Assembly: GCF_004614195.1 (NCBI RefSeq)
Contig: NZ_SPUM01000078.1
Location: 1-56,835, forward strand
Reading direction: 5' to 3'
From: Massilia horti
GTDB taxonomy: Bacteria; Pseudomonadota; Gammaproteobacteria; Burkholderiales; Burkholderiaceae_D
DNA: 56,835 bases
Of this stretch, positions 33,592 through 42,729 are shown piece after piece. Every line of letters begins with the position of its first letter. Within the stretch, counting starts at the first letter, position 1. The notes beneath the pieces are model-generated. The model had not been told where the DNA came from. It saw only the letters and a program-made list of their open reading frames with translations, and ran no database searches. Made by a program: the position numbers and the translations under genes.

Positions 33592-36500
33592 ATGACGGGA
33601 ACGATCGCGAATGTACTGCAACTGCTTGCCGCCAACCGGACGTCCTGGCGGCGCGCGCGCAACCTGCGCACGGGAGCGCGGCGCCAACAAGCTGCCAGCC
33701 CGGCAAGACAGGCGCGCGCATTTGTCTTGCCGCGTGCGACGCGCGGATTCTGGATCGCCATCGCAGGCGGCTTGTTTGCGTTGGCCGGTGCGCTTGTTCT
33801 GGTATCGCATGCGCAGCGCATGTGGAACGTCGCCGCCGCGCTCGAGCCGGGAGCGGCCGATGCGCAGCTCGACGCGCTGCAGCCGATGTTCGCGGGCGCT
33901 GCGCTGCATGTGCCGGGGCAGGGCGGCGTCGAGCTGGCCCGGGTTGGCACTGGCCATATCCTCACGCTGACCGGAATGCGGGCGCTAGCGCCTGTCCGTG
34001 TCGACCTGTGCGCCCAGATGGCCGATCCGCACCGGCAGCGCCTTCTGCCGGTGCGGATCGGCTACCGGTTCGAGGACGTCGCCCGCTGGGCCGGGACGAA
34101 TTCCGGATCGACGCTGCGCAACCTCATCCTGGCCGGCCCGGGCACCCGCATGCCGGTGCTGGAGATCGGTGGCACGGCCGTGGCAGATTTTGCGAGGGCC
34201 GGCAGCGAGCCGCTGTGGGTGCTTTGGCACGGGCAGGCGGAAACGATCCGCTGGATCGGCGACGATGGTGCGTACGGCCAGGGACAGCGCGGCCAGGCCG
34301 CGTTGCGCCAGGAAGGCTGGCTGCTGTGGCCAGGTGACGGTCTGCTGCATGTCATCCGGCGCGCAAGCGCGGGCTGCACGTCCGGGGAGCTGCTGGTGCA
34401 GTTGTACCGGTTGGCGCCAGGCGCGTCGCGCAACTCGATGGTCGTAGCGTTCCCTGCCCAAGGGGCGGCGCGCACGGTCTGGCTGCCACCCGGCGACTAC
34501 CAGGTGCCGGCGGCACCCGCAGCCCGCTTGGAAGACCAGGCCTTGTTCGAGCAGCTGCTGGCGCGCGGCCTGGTACGCCTGGGCAGCTCCGGGCTGGTGG
34601 AACTGGCCCCACCTGACCTTGGCGCCTACCTAGCTGCCCCTGACTCGCGGGCCGAGGGGCCTGCGGGGTGGGAGAGCGTGCAATTCGACGACGAGGCACG
34701 CCAACTGCTCGCGCACCTGTACCACAGGGCTGATGGAGACTACGTGCGTGAGCAGGTCCGCGTGTTCAACAGCGAACGGCGGCTGCTGGCGTGGCGGGTA
34801 CGCGCGCCGCAAGCGCAATCGGGGTGGCAGGCCAGCATCAGCGGCGCGCCAGTGGCCGTCAGTGTCACGATGCCAGCCGCGTCCGCGCGCCTGTTCGCCC
34901 GTTTGCCCGAAGGGTGGCTGGCATGGCAGCGGGTGGCGGACTGGCCGGGGCAGGAGGGCAATGCGCGCCTGACGCTCACGCTACCCCAGCCTGCGTCCGG
35001 CAACGAGACGCTGGACGTGCTGCTGGCCGGGCGGCTGGAGTCACTGGAAGGCGCACGGCTGGCCGGGCCGGCGCGCGACGTCTGCACGGGCCGCGGATGT
35101 GCCGCTCCAAACGCTGTTCAACAACTGGCGTTGCGGGCCGCTGCGGGTAGCCGCAGCATTACGCTGGTCGCCGCGCCGCTGGACATGGCCGCGCTGGCCG
35201 CGCCGGGCGACCAGCGCTATCGCCACCTTCGGGTGGAAAACGGCCAGCTCACATGGCAGGCCTTGCCGTATGGGGAACGCGGGCCGCGGCCGGCGATGGC
35301 CAGCGTGGTGCTGGCCGACCGTAACGGCGCCGCGTTGTGGAGCGACGCCAGGCCGACCGCACAGGCACAGGCTGCGGGCCTGGCGCCACTGCTTGGCCTG
35401 CGCGCCGGGCACGCCAACAGCATCGCCGGCATGCTGGCACGGGTGCCCGCAGCAAGCGGCGCGCATCAGGCGCGGCTTTCGCTCGATCTTAATTTGCAGG
35501 CAGCGAGCCAGGCCGCGCTCGACTGCGTCGGCATGCGTCGCGGCCGGGTGGAGGGCGCGAACTGCACCGGCGCGAGCGTCGCGCCGGAAGGACGCGAGGC
35601 CGGGATCGTGATCATCGACACCGAAACCGGCGACGTGCTCGCCGCCGCCGGCGCCGGCAACCAAATCACCGGCGCGGCCGACTGGAGTGAGGTGCGCGAC
35701 TTCGACCGTGCCGACCCCGCTCGCAGCCCGTTGCGTCTGCCGGCGCTGCAGCACGACGGCGGCGCACACCGCAGCCCGGGCTCGACCTTCAAGCTGATCA
35801 GCGCACTGGGCCTGGAGTTGGCCGCCCAGCGCGACTCTGGGCTCGACGCGCTGCTCGGCGGGATGCCGCTGGCGCAGCTCAATCGCATGGCACTCGACAA
35901 CGGCTTTGGGTTCCGTACCGATGCCGCGGTATACCCGGCCAAGACAACACGTGCCCATATCACCAACTTCCGCGATCAGGGGCTGGACCGGCGCGCCGAA
36001 AATGGTCGCCTCGGCCTGGCCCAGGCGCTCACCTACAGCTTGAACACATGGTTCGCCTGGACTGCGGAACTGTCCGACCGCAGCCTGTTCGGCCGTCCCG
36101 ACGGCGGCGCGCCCGACCTGCAGGCGCTCGAACCGGAAGCACTGGCCGGCGTACGGCCGATCGTCGAGATGGCGCATCGGCTCGGCTTCGAGCAGCCGCT
36201 GCGGCTGGACGGGGGGTTGCTGCCGGCGGACTTCCGCTGGTCGGCCTGGGACGCCCTGCAGGCCACGCCGGCGCACATCGACCCGGTCCGCTCGCGGCAT
36301 GAACTGCGCCAACTGGCGATCGGCCTGCGCATGCAGGTCACGCCGCTGCAGATGGCGCTGGCGGCCGGCGCGGTCGGGCAGGGCAGGTTGATCCAACCGC
36401 GCCTGCTGCTCTCGCTCGACGGGGTTGACGCGGCAACGGCCGATGGTGCGCCGCTACCCGTCCGTCTGGACCGGATTCGCGCTGGCCTGAAAGGCGTGAT

Positions 36501-36822
36501 CGACACAGGCACGGCCGCCGGCGCCTTCCGCGACGCCGAATTTGCCAGCCTGCGTCGCGGCCTGTACGGCAAAACCGGTACCGCGCCCACTGGCATGCGC
36601 GACCCCGCGGGACGCGAGCTGGCGACGGTCTGGTTCACCGGCTGGCTGGAGCCGGGCAGCCTGCCAGGCCAGACGCACCGATGGGCGCTGGCCGCCTTTG
36701 CCAGCCATTCCGAGGCCACCGGCGGCGAACACGCGGCCCCGATCGTCGCCGGCGTCCTGCGCAATGTGCTGCGCCAATCGCAGGAACAGCAGCCGGATTC
36801 CCCCTCTCCAACGCGTCCATAA
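33592..36822 (+). CDS. Large penicillin-binding transpeptidase-domain protein
   Basis: A 1076-aa membrane-anchored protein. One transmembrane helix at about residues 52-72 follows a basic cytoplasmic head. The C-terminal part is a transpeptidase domain with all three motifs: STFK at 731-734 (active Ser731), SLN at 816-818 and KTGT at 994-997. The 500-600 residues before it are predicted beta-rich and unlike the pedestal of FtsI or MrdA; no glycosyltransferase 51 domain is seen. It should cross-link peptidoglycan, needing a SEDS partner, and one is encoded at 51.9-54.3 kb. ATG 33592 has GGGGA upstream. It heads the rightward gene set. Confidence 0.82.
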   Translation: MTGTIANVLQLLAANRTSWRRARNLRTGARRQQAASPARQARAFVLPRATRGFWIAIAGGLFALAGALVLVSHAQRMWNVAAALEPGAADAQLDALQPMFAGAALHVPGQGGVELARVGTGHILTLTGMRALAPVRVDLCAQMADPHRQRLLPVRIGYRFEDVARWAGTNSGSTLRNLILAGPGTRMPVLEIGGTAVADFARAGSEPLWVLWHGQAETIRWIGDDGAYGQGQRGQAALRQEGWLLWPGDGLLHVIRRASAGCTSGELLVQLYRLAPGASRNSMVVAFPAQGAARTVWLPPGDYQVPAAPAARLEDQALFEQLLARGLVRLGSSGLVELAPPDLGAYLAAPDSRAEGPAGWESVQFDDEARQLLAHLYHRADGDYVREQVRVFNSERRLLAWRVRAPQAQSGWQASISGAPVAVSVTMPAASARLFARLPEGWLAWQRVADWPGQEGNARLTLTLPQPASGNETLDVLLAGRLESLEGARLAGPARDVCTGRGCAAPNAVQQLALRAAAGSRSITLVAAPLDMAALAAPGDQRYRHLRVENGQLTWQALPYGERGPRPAMASVVLADRNGAALWSDARPTAQAQAAGLAPLLGLRAGHANSIAGMLARVPAASGAHQARLSLDLNLQAASQAALDCVGMRRGRVEGANCTGASVAPEGREAGIVIIDTETGDVLAAAGAGNQITGAADWSEVRDFDRADPARSPLRLPALQHDGGAHRSPGSTFKLISALGLELAAQRDSGLDALLGGMPLAQLNRMALDNGFGFRTDAAVYPAKTTRAHITNFRDQGLDRRAENGRLGLAQALTYSLNTWFAWTAELSDRSLFGRPDGGAPDLQALEPEALAGVRPIVEMAHRLGFEQPLRLDGGLLPADFRWSAWDALQATPAHIDPVRSRHELRQLAIGLRMQVTPLQMALAAGAVGQGRLIQPRLLLSLDGVDAATADGAPLPVRLDRIRAGLKGVIDTGTAAGAFRDAEFASLRRGLYGKTGTAPTGMRDPAGRELATVWFTGWLEPGSLPGQTHRWALAAFASHSEATGGEHAAPIVAGVLRNVLRQSQEQQPDSPSPTRP

Positions 36823-36877
36823 GGCGGGTTTCTATGGCATTATTTTGCTGAGTCTGCCATCGAAGAAAGAGGGAGGT

Positions 36878-38116
36878 ATGCGTCTGCCGGGGACCCGCTA
36901 CCAGGAGCACGGCTGGGAGCAGGTGCGCAAGCTGCTGGGACAGTGCTCGCTGCGTGTGTTCGCCGAGGGTGACGCGACGCGCCTGCTCGCACCAGGCGGC
37001 GGGGAGCTGTATGTCGAGCTGGTCGCGCAATGCCTGCACGAGGCGGGCCGCAGTGCGCGTGCGACGGCGCCCGGTAACAGCTACGGTGACAGCGTGCTGG
37101 AACTGTCTTTCACGCTGCTGTACGAGCTGCAGGCGCGCCAGGCCGACTGGTCCGCATTGCGCGCGGTGCTGGCCGAAGAATTTGAACGCAGCGGCGCTTT
37201 CTGGCTCGAGCCGGGCGGCGACGCGCTGCTGCGCAAGAAGATCAACGATATGTACGCGACCCTGCGCGACAAGGTCGATGCCGACAACTACCAGGTCGCC
37301 TGCGGCCGGCCGTGCAGCGCCAATCGTATGTACGCCTACCGCATGCTCGATACCGCCTACAGCGAGATCGCGCGGCTGTTCGCGGCCTGGCCGGAGAGTG
37401 CGGAGCAGGTCGGCGCCATCCTTGGACGACCGCTGGCGGCGGCGCCGATCGAGGCGCGCCAGATGCATTCGATCCGTGACTGCCGCGCCGAATGGGTGCT
37501 GGCCTGGAGCGAAACGCGCGAGCGCTTCACCGGCAGCCCAGGTCCCCTGCACACCCGCTCCAAGCGCTTTGCGAGCCTGAAGAACAGTCCTGAGAAGATC
37601 GGCGCGATGCTGCGCGAGATCGGCGAGTACGAAGAATTGTCGGCCAATCGCGACCACGACTGGCTGCCCGATGGTGCTGCTGCTACCGTGTGGCTGGAAG
37701 ACTATTGGCGCGTGATTGACGAGTCGCTCGATTCGCCCACGCCCGGCCCGGACCAGATTCTAGAGGTGTTCGAGGACGAGTTGGACCAGAGCGCGCCGCA
37801 GGCGACAGACGCAGACACAGCCGCCTTCGTTGCGCCGTCCCCCGGCTACATATCTGGGACGCACGATGCCAGCAACTGGGTCGAGTGCAAACTGGCGGGC
37901 GAATCGCAGCCGGTGCGCCTGGCCGTATACCTGAAGCTGCTGGGACCGATGGACGATTGCTACCCGGTCGATTGGCTCGATCCCGCCACCGGTGCGCTGC
38001 CGACCATGCAGCAGCTGGCCCAGCTCGGCCAGGTATCGCTGCCGACATTGAGAAAGCGCCGCGATGCCGCCATCCTGCGGCTGCTGGGGGCGACCATGAA
38101 GGAGGAACACGGATGA
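36878..38116 (+). CDS. Uncharacterised 412-aa protein with sigma-like C-terminal HTH
   Basis: No known family is recognised for the whole protein. The N-terminal 200 residues are helical (VLELSFTLLYELQARQ, LLRKKINDMYATLRDK), an acidic linker follows, and the C-terminus has LAQLGQVSLPTLRKRRDAAI, which resembles a sigma-70 region 4 helix-turn-helix. It may be a divergent sigma factor or DNA-binding adaptor. GGGAGG lies just before the start, and the gene overlaps the next by 4 bp (ATGA), so they are translationally coupled. It follows the PBP gene by 55 bp. Confidence 0.6.
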   Translation: MRLPGTRYQEHGWEQVRKLLGQCSLRVFAEGDATRLLAPGGGELYVELVAQCLHEAGRSARATAPGNSYGDSVLELSFTLLYELQARQADWSALRAVLAEEFERSGAFWLEPGGDALLRKKINDMYATLRDKVDADNYQVACGRPCSANRMYAYRMLDTAYSEIARLFAAWPESAEQVGAILGRPLAAAPIEARQMHSIRDCRAEWVLAWSETRERFTGSPGPLHTRSKRFASLKNSPEKIGAMLREIGEYEELSANRDHDWLPDGAAATVWLEDYWRVIDESLDSPTPGPDQILEVFEDELDQSAPQATDADTAAFVAPSPGYISGTHDASNWVECKLAGESQPVRLAVYLKLLGPMDDCYPVDWLDPATGALPTMQQLAQLGQVSLPTLRKRRDAAILRLLGATMKEEHG

Positions 38117-38679
38117 CGAAAACCGCATTGGATCGCAAGCTGGAGGAACGGCTCCTGCTCGGTCGCCGGGTGCCGGGCGACCGGCTGATGTTGGCCGACG
38201 AGGTGCTGCGCGCGGCGCTGGGTGGCAGCCGGCCGTTGACGGCCAACGAGCGCAAGGCGTTGCAGGGCTCCCCGCTGACCCTGCGGCGGCTGCGACAGCT
38301 GGCGTTGGAGCGCCGCAGTGAGCGGCCTGCCGCCAACGACGCCGCGTGGGGGGGCAGCGCCGGCATGCTGCGCGCTGCCGACAGCGGCAGTCCGCTCACC
38401 GAACTGTGCACGGATGACCGCTGCTGGAGCCTGCATTTCGCCGGTAGTAGGGGTGCCTGGCACGTGATCCTGCAGGTCGCGGCAAACGCGCCGTTCGCAG
38501 CAACCCTGCTGCGTGAACGGCCGCTGCTGCGGGTGGTGGACGGCCAGGGCGGCATTGTGCTGCAGGGCCGCCTGGACCTTGATGGCGAATGCGAGGCCGC
38601 CTGGCCGTTCGCGCTGGACCCTGTCAGTCACTTCCAGCAGGCCGGCGCGGTATTCGCGGTCGAGCGGGCCGAGGTCTGA
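38113..38679 (+). CDS. Uncharacterised 188-aa protein
   Basis: The N-terminal half is helical and charged (LTANERKALQGSPLTLRRLR), and the C-terminal half is beta-rich (WHVILQVAANAPF, LRVVDGQGGIVLQGRLDL). No membrane segment or signal. An AAGGAGG site precedes the ATG inside the upstream gene. Tight coupling to the HTH protein suggests a physical partner, perhaps in the way an anti-sigma factor partners a sigma factor; this is only positional inference. Confidence 0.55.
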   Translation: MTKTALDRKLEERLLLGRRVPGDRLMLADEVLRAALGGSRPLTANERKALQGSPLTLRRLRQLALERRSERPAANDAAWGGSAGMLRAADSGSPLTELCTDDRCWSLHFAGSRGAWHVILQVAANAPFAATLLRERPLLRVVDGQGGIVLQGRLDLDGECEAAWPFALDPVSHFQQAGAVFAVERAEV

Positions 38680-39729
38680 ATGTTCGGACTGTTCAAACGC
38701 GGCGCAAGGCAGGCCGAACTCGATACCCCGGCACTGGGCGCGACCGTCATCGCGCTGCCGATGCCTGTCGGCTGCAGCGCGCCAAACGGCTGTGCGGCCG
38801 TGATCATCAACGCCAGCGGACGGACCCGGCGCGCCGAGGGCAAGCTTGCGCTGGGCGGGGACGAGCGTGCCTACTGCTTTCATCCCGGGCCGTATCAGGT
38901 GGATCTGGTTCCGTTTGCGGCGGCGCCGGAGATTGGCTTGCGCGTCGCGTTCGCGATCGACAGTCCCGATCCGCACGCGGTGCAGCAGCGCTTCGACCTG
39001 TTCCTGGCCAGCGAAGCGGCGGGGCAAGTGGAGCTGGCGGCGTTCGCCAAATTGATCGAGGCCGCGCTGCAGCGCGAGCTGGCGCAGGGTAATCTGGCGC
39101 TGCCGCCATGCACCCAGCTCGACGAATGGAACGCCTTTCGCGCCGGCTTCAACCAACTGCTCTTCATGCGTTTTGGCGTCACCGTCGACGACTGCCTGCC
39201 GGTCGATCTGGGCGAGCACCGTGACTTCGCGGCGCTGCTCAAGGAGCGGGTGTTGCCCGATGCGCCGCCGGCGGAGGAAGTGACTGCGCCGGCGTGCGTG
39301 TCGGACGAAGTATTCGACCCCACGATCGCCGACGCTGGCGCCCTGCGCCGCCTGTTCCTGGAACTGCCATGCGTAATGTGCCAGTTGCGGATGGCGGGGC
39401 TGCCGCCTGGCCAGGAGCTGTTCCGCATGCAGCAGGAACTGCTGCAGCGGCTCGATCTTGTGAGCCTGTCGGCCGGAACCATGCCCGCGCTTGGCCTGTC
39501 CGGGCCGGGGCAGCCGCTTGCGCCCGCTCTGCAACTGCGGCGCGCCCGCCACAGCCGCCGTGCAACCGCAGCGCTGGACGAAGCGTGGGCGCTGCTCGCG
39601 CGCCTGGAGCGCGCGCATGAAGGCGACGTTGCGGAATTGTTCGACGAGGCAGGGCGCATCATCGCCAACCTTGAACACGACATGGCCGCGCGCCGCGGCA
39701 CGACCGAGGCGGCAGAGGAGGACGCATGA
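38680..39729 (+). CDS. Uncharacterised protein with SPFH-like N-terminal region
   Basis: A 349-aa protein. Residues about 20-180 alternate strands and helices in an order that follows the neighbouring SPFH/zinc-ribbon protein: an initial beta segment, AYCFHPGPYQVDLVPF, then LRVAFAIDSP, a long helix (LIEAALQREL) and RFGVTVDDCLPVDL. The C-terminal third is helical with a cysteine pair (LPCVMC). No membrane anchor is seen. It directly abuts the preceding stop codon and overlaps the next gene by 4 bp. The SPFH relation is my inference from pattern only. Confidence 0.5.
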   Translation: MFGLFKRGARQAELDTPALGATVIALPMPVGCSAPNGCAAVIINASGRTRRAEGKLALGGDERAYCFHPGPYQVDLVPFAAAPEIGLRVAFAIDSPDPHAVQQRFDLFLASEAAGQVELAAFAKLIEAALQRELAQGNLALPPCTQLDEWNAFRAGFNQLLFMRFGVTVDDCLPVDLGEHRDFAALLKERVLPDAPPAEEVTAPACVSDEVFDPTIADAGALRRLFLELPCVMCQLRMAGLPPGQELFRMQQELLQRLDLVSLSAGTMPALGLSGPGQPLAPALQLRRARHSRRATAALDEAWALLARLERAHEGDVAELFDEAGRIIANLEHDMAARRGTTEAAEEDA

Positions 39730-40730
39730 ACGCATTGCCCGCTAGCGTTGAATGTCGCAGCATCCTTGCCGACGGTTCGCCGCTGCTCGTCACCGCCACG
39801 CGCCGGCCGCGCGCGGGCCGCGCCGACGTCAAGTGCAGTGCGCCGGGCGACGCGGCGCTGGCGCAGCGGATGCAGCAGGTGGTGCGACTGGCGCGCCTGA
39901 CCGAGCCGTGCCTGGACAGCCGCGACCAGGTCGTGATCAGTCTGGACCGCGCACCCGCCGGCACCCAGCGTGGCTGGGAACTGGCGGTCGTGCTGGCGGA
40001 CCGCATGGTGCGCGGCCTGTTCCATCCGTCCCGTCCGATCTGCGCGAACGGCTGGTCCGACGAATGGCATCTGGGCCGCGTCACGGGGCATGATCTGCGC
40101 AATGCACCGGCTAATGTGCTGCTCGGCGGGCCCGATGGGTTGGCACACCTGGGCGCGCTGACCGGCCAGCCCGACCAGTCGGCCGCGGTGGCGACAGGCA
40201 GTTGCTGGTTTCCGCTGCATAGCGGCGGCATCAACGACAGCTTGTGCCGGATCGACGTGAGCGTCTATCCCTTCCCTCACGACGGCGCCGAAGAGGAGGG
40301 CGCGATTGCCGTGCCCGGCGTGGACGCGGCGCGTCAACTGGCCGTGCGCCACGCGCTGGCGCAAGCACGCCACTTCGACGGGCGCGGCGTTGGCCGCTGG
40401 CGTACCGTGGTCCGCTTTGACCAGGCCGGCTTTTCGGGAGAGTCGTACGAACTGGCGCTGGTGCTGGCCGACCGCATCGCGCGCGGCCGGGAGTTCCTGG
40501 CGCGTGGACGGCTCATCGCCAGTGGTTGTTCCAGCGCGTGGCACGCCGGCCGCGTGGACACCGTGGAGGGCCTGGCGCCCAAGTGCGCGCTGATCGTGCG
40601 CGAAGCGGCGCCGGGCGACCGCGTGCTTTTGCCGAAGGCGTGGCAGCCGATGCTCCCGGACGGGTTTGCCGACGAACTGCGCAGCCGCGGCGCCAGTGTG
40701 GCCTGCATCGAACGGATCGGGATCATTTGA
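39726..40730 (+). CDS. Tandem Lon (S16)-like protease-fold protein
   Basis: A 334-aa protein made of two similar halves (about residues 65-140 and 225-305). Each has a WELAVVLADR or YELALVLADR helix, a strand, WHLGRV or WHAGRV and a following loop. In the second half the pattern GES-YELAL then VEGLAPK then VLLPKAW follows the Lon proteolytic domain, placing Ser240 and Lys286 (46 residues apart; 43 in E. coli Lon) as the dyad. In the first half the serine is Gly and the lysine is lost. No ATPase domain is present. I infer a regulatory or signal-activated protease; not a recognised named family. Confidence 0.5.
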   Translation: MNALPASVECRSILADGSPLLVTATRRPRAGRADVKCSAPGDAALAQRMQQVVRLARLTEPCLDSRDQVVISLDRAPAGTQRGWELAVVLADRMVRGLFHPSRPICANGWSDEWHLGRVTGHDLRNAPANVLLGGPDGLAHLGALTGQPDQSAAVATGSCWFPLHSGGINDSLCRIDVSVYPFPHDGAEEEGAIAVPGVDAARQLAVRHALAQARHFDGRGVGRWRTVVRFDQAGFSGESYELALVLADRIARGREFLARGRLIASGCSSAWHAGRVDTVEGLAPKCALIVREAAPGDRVLLPKAWQPMLPDGFADELRSRGASVACIERIGII

Positions 40731-40826
40731 GCAAGCTCGCGCACGCTTGGTGCGCGAACCCGGGTGTGAGCGCAGCCCTGCTAGAATCGGGCAACAGTGT
40801 TGTCAGTTCAATAATCAGGAGTGGGT

Positions 40827-42722
40827 ATGTTCCAGATGTTCGGATTCGGCGGCGAGCGCTGCCCCCGGTGTGAGCACAAGAACGCGGGCGAGGCGCACTA
40901 CTGCGCGCAGTGCGGCGTCACGCTGGGCGGCCTGCGCAACGCGCCGGTGCTGCGCGAGAACCGCTGGATCGCCGGCCCGGACGAGCTGGCGGTGTTCTTC
41001 GGCGTGCGCGAACTCGAAGGCGTGTTCGTCAAGACGCTGCGGGTGCCTTCCACCGCGCGCGCCTACATCCTGCAGGGCGACCAGGCGACCGAGGTGCCGC
41101 AGGGCGAGTACGAGATCGAAGGCTTTTTCGCGCGCCTGAACCACCTGCTGCGCGACCAGCACGCCGAAATCCTGGTCACGCGCACCGGCGCGCTGCCGGT
41201 CACCTTTGAATTCCAGGACCTGGCGACGAGCGAGCACCTCAAGGTGGCGGCGCAGCTCACGGTGAGCGTGCGGATCGAGAACGTGGCCGCCTTCGCGCGG
41301 CATTTCATGACCATGCCCGGCGCGGTCACCACCGGCGAGCTGTGCGAGCTATTGGCTCCACCGGTGCGCCAGTTCGCGGCCGAATTCGTGGGGGCGCAGT
41401 CGATCCGCGACATGGCCGCCAACCGATCGCTGCGTGCGCAGTTGGACGAACGGCTGCAGGGCGCGCTCAAGCTGCTGCTCGGGCAGTACGGCCTGGCAGC
41501 GGTGCAGGTGCAGACGCTGTGCCTGCGCCACGACAAGTTCGACGCCAACCGCGAACGGATCGGAACCTTGTTCCTGGCGGCGGACGAGCGCCACGTACAG
41601 CTCGAGCATGCCAAACACCTGGACCAGCTATACGACGCCGAGGAATGGCAGCGCATCCGGCGCGAAGAACAGGAGAGCCGCCAGCGCCACAAGCGCGCCG
41701 AGTTGCGCCAGGATGAGACGATCGCACGTGCCGAGCTGACACTGGCAGGGGCCGAGCGCGCGCAGGCTGTGCGTGCGCGGGAGATCGAGCTGTACGGCCG
41801 CATCGCGCAAGCCAAGTCGCGCCGCGATGCGATCGAGCTTGGCGCCGGCGACATGCTGGCCGAACTCGAGCACGAATTGGCCAGCAAGGGCGCGCAGCGC
41901 GCGGAGCAGGCGGCCGGATGGGAGCACCTGCGCGCACTGGCCCGGATCAGGATGCGTACCGAACTGGACGTGGCGCAGCAGGACGCGCTGCAGGCGCGCC
42001 AGCTCGCCCAGCAGCGCTTTTCGCAGCAGTTGATGCAGCAGCAGATCAGGAACAAGATCGAGCAGGCCATGCAGATCGAGGACGCCACCCGACAGCACGC
42101 CGAACTGGTGCGCCTGCGCGAACAGGAACAAGCGGTGGCCTGCCGCGCACGCGAGATCGAGGTCGAAGAGCACCAGGCGCGGTTGCGACTGCTGCAACTG
42201 GCCAACGAAGCGCGCCGGCGCGAGGCCGCGCGCGTGCTCGAATGGGAAGAGGAGCTGGCCGCGGGCCGCAAGCGCGAACTTCAGCGCGCAGAAATGCTGC
42301 AGGCGGAGGAAACGCAGCAAAAGATCGAGTCCATGCGGCGCGACGGCGCATCGCTTGGTGCCATCGCCCAGCAGGAAAAGCTGCTGCGCACGATCGAGGC
42401 CGACGCCCTGCAGCAGCGCCAGACGCAGCAGCTGCAGCTGGAAGCGGAGGAACGCCGCCACGCGCAGTTGCTCGCGCGCGCCGAAGCGCTGGCCGCGATG
42501 GACGACACCGCCAAGCTGGCACTGGCTGGCGCGGCCAACGTCGGTGCGCTGGCCGACTTCATGAAGACCCGGGTGCACGCGACGATGGGCGCCGACCAGC
42601 TCGCGGCGCTGGCCCAGGTGGTGGGTGCCGCCGGCGTGCAGGGGCGCCTGTGCGCGCAGGGTCATCCGGTGCGCGGGGACGACAAATTCTGTGCCGTCTG
42701 CGGGGCGGCCTTGCCGGCTTGA
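40827..42722 (+). CDS. SPFH domain, coiled-coil and zinc-ribbon protein
   Basis: A 631-aa protein. Zinc ribbon at the N-terminus (Cys12, Cys15, Cys26, Cys29), an SPFH/band 7-like domain at about 40-245, a long Glu/Arg/Gln/Ala-rich coiled coil at about 255-560, and a second zinc-binding end (Cys609, His613, Cys622, Cys625). This resembles the SPFH/zinc-ribbon 'virion core-like' (YdjI) group, which forms large assemblies at membranes. The ATG at 40827 with AGGAG 7 bases upstream is preferred to the GTG at 40821. A TAGAAT box in the upstream 90-bp gap may mark a separate promoter. Confidence 0.75.
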   Translation: MFQMFGFGGERCPRCEHKNAGEAHYCAQCGVTLGGLRNAPVLRENRWIAGPDELAVFFGVRELEGVFVKTLRVPSTARAYILQGDQATEVPQGEYEIEGFFARLNHLLRDQHAEILVTRTGALPVTFEFQDLATSEHLKVAAQLTVSVRIENVAAFARHFMTMPGAVTTGELCELLAPPVRQFAAEFVGAQSIRDMAANRSLRAQLDERLQGALKLLLGQYGLAAVQVQTLCLRHDKFDANRERIGTLFLAADERHVQLEHAKHLDQLYDAEEWQRIRREEQESRQRHKRAELRQDETIARAELTLAGAERAQAVRAREIELYGRIAQAKSRRDAIELGAGDMLAELEHELASKGAQRAEQAAGWEHLRALARIRMRTELDVAQQDALQARQLAQQRFSQQLMQQQIRNKIEQAMQIEDATRQHAELVRLREQEQAVACRAREIEVEEHQARLRLLQLANEARRREAARVLEWEEELAAGRKRELQRAEMLQAEETQQKIESMRRDGASLGAIAQQEKLLRTIEADALQQRQTQQLQLEAEERRHAQLLARAEALAAMDDTAKLALAGAANVGALADFMKTRVHATMGADQLAALAQVVGAAGVQGRLCAQGHPVRGDDKFCAVCGAALPA

Positions 42723-42729
42723 GCCCAGG

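Noticed and set aside
35041..36396. 451-aa minus-strand open frame
   Set aside because: Antisense to the transpeptidase domain with STFK, SLN and KTG in the plus frame.
37960..39735. 591-aa minus-strand open frame
   Set aside because: Antisense across three coupled genes with overlapping starts and stops; no start signal.
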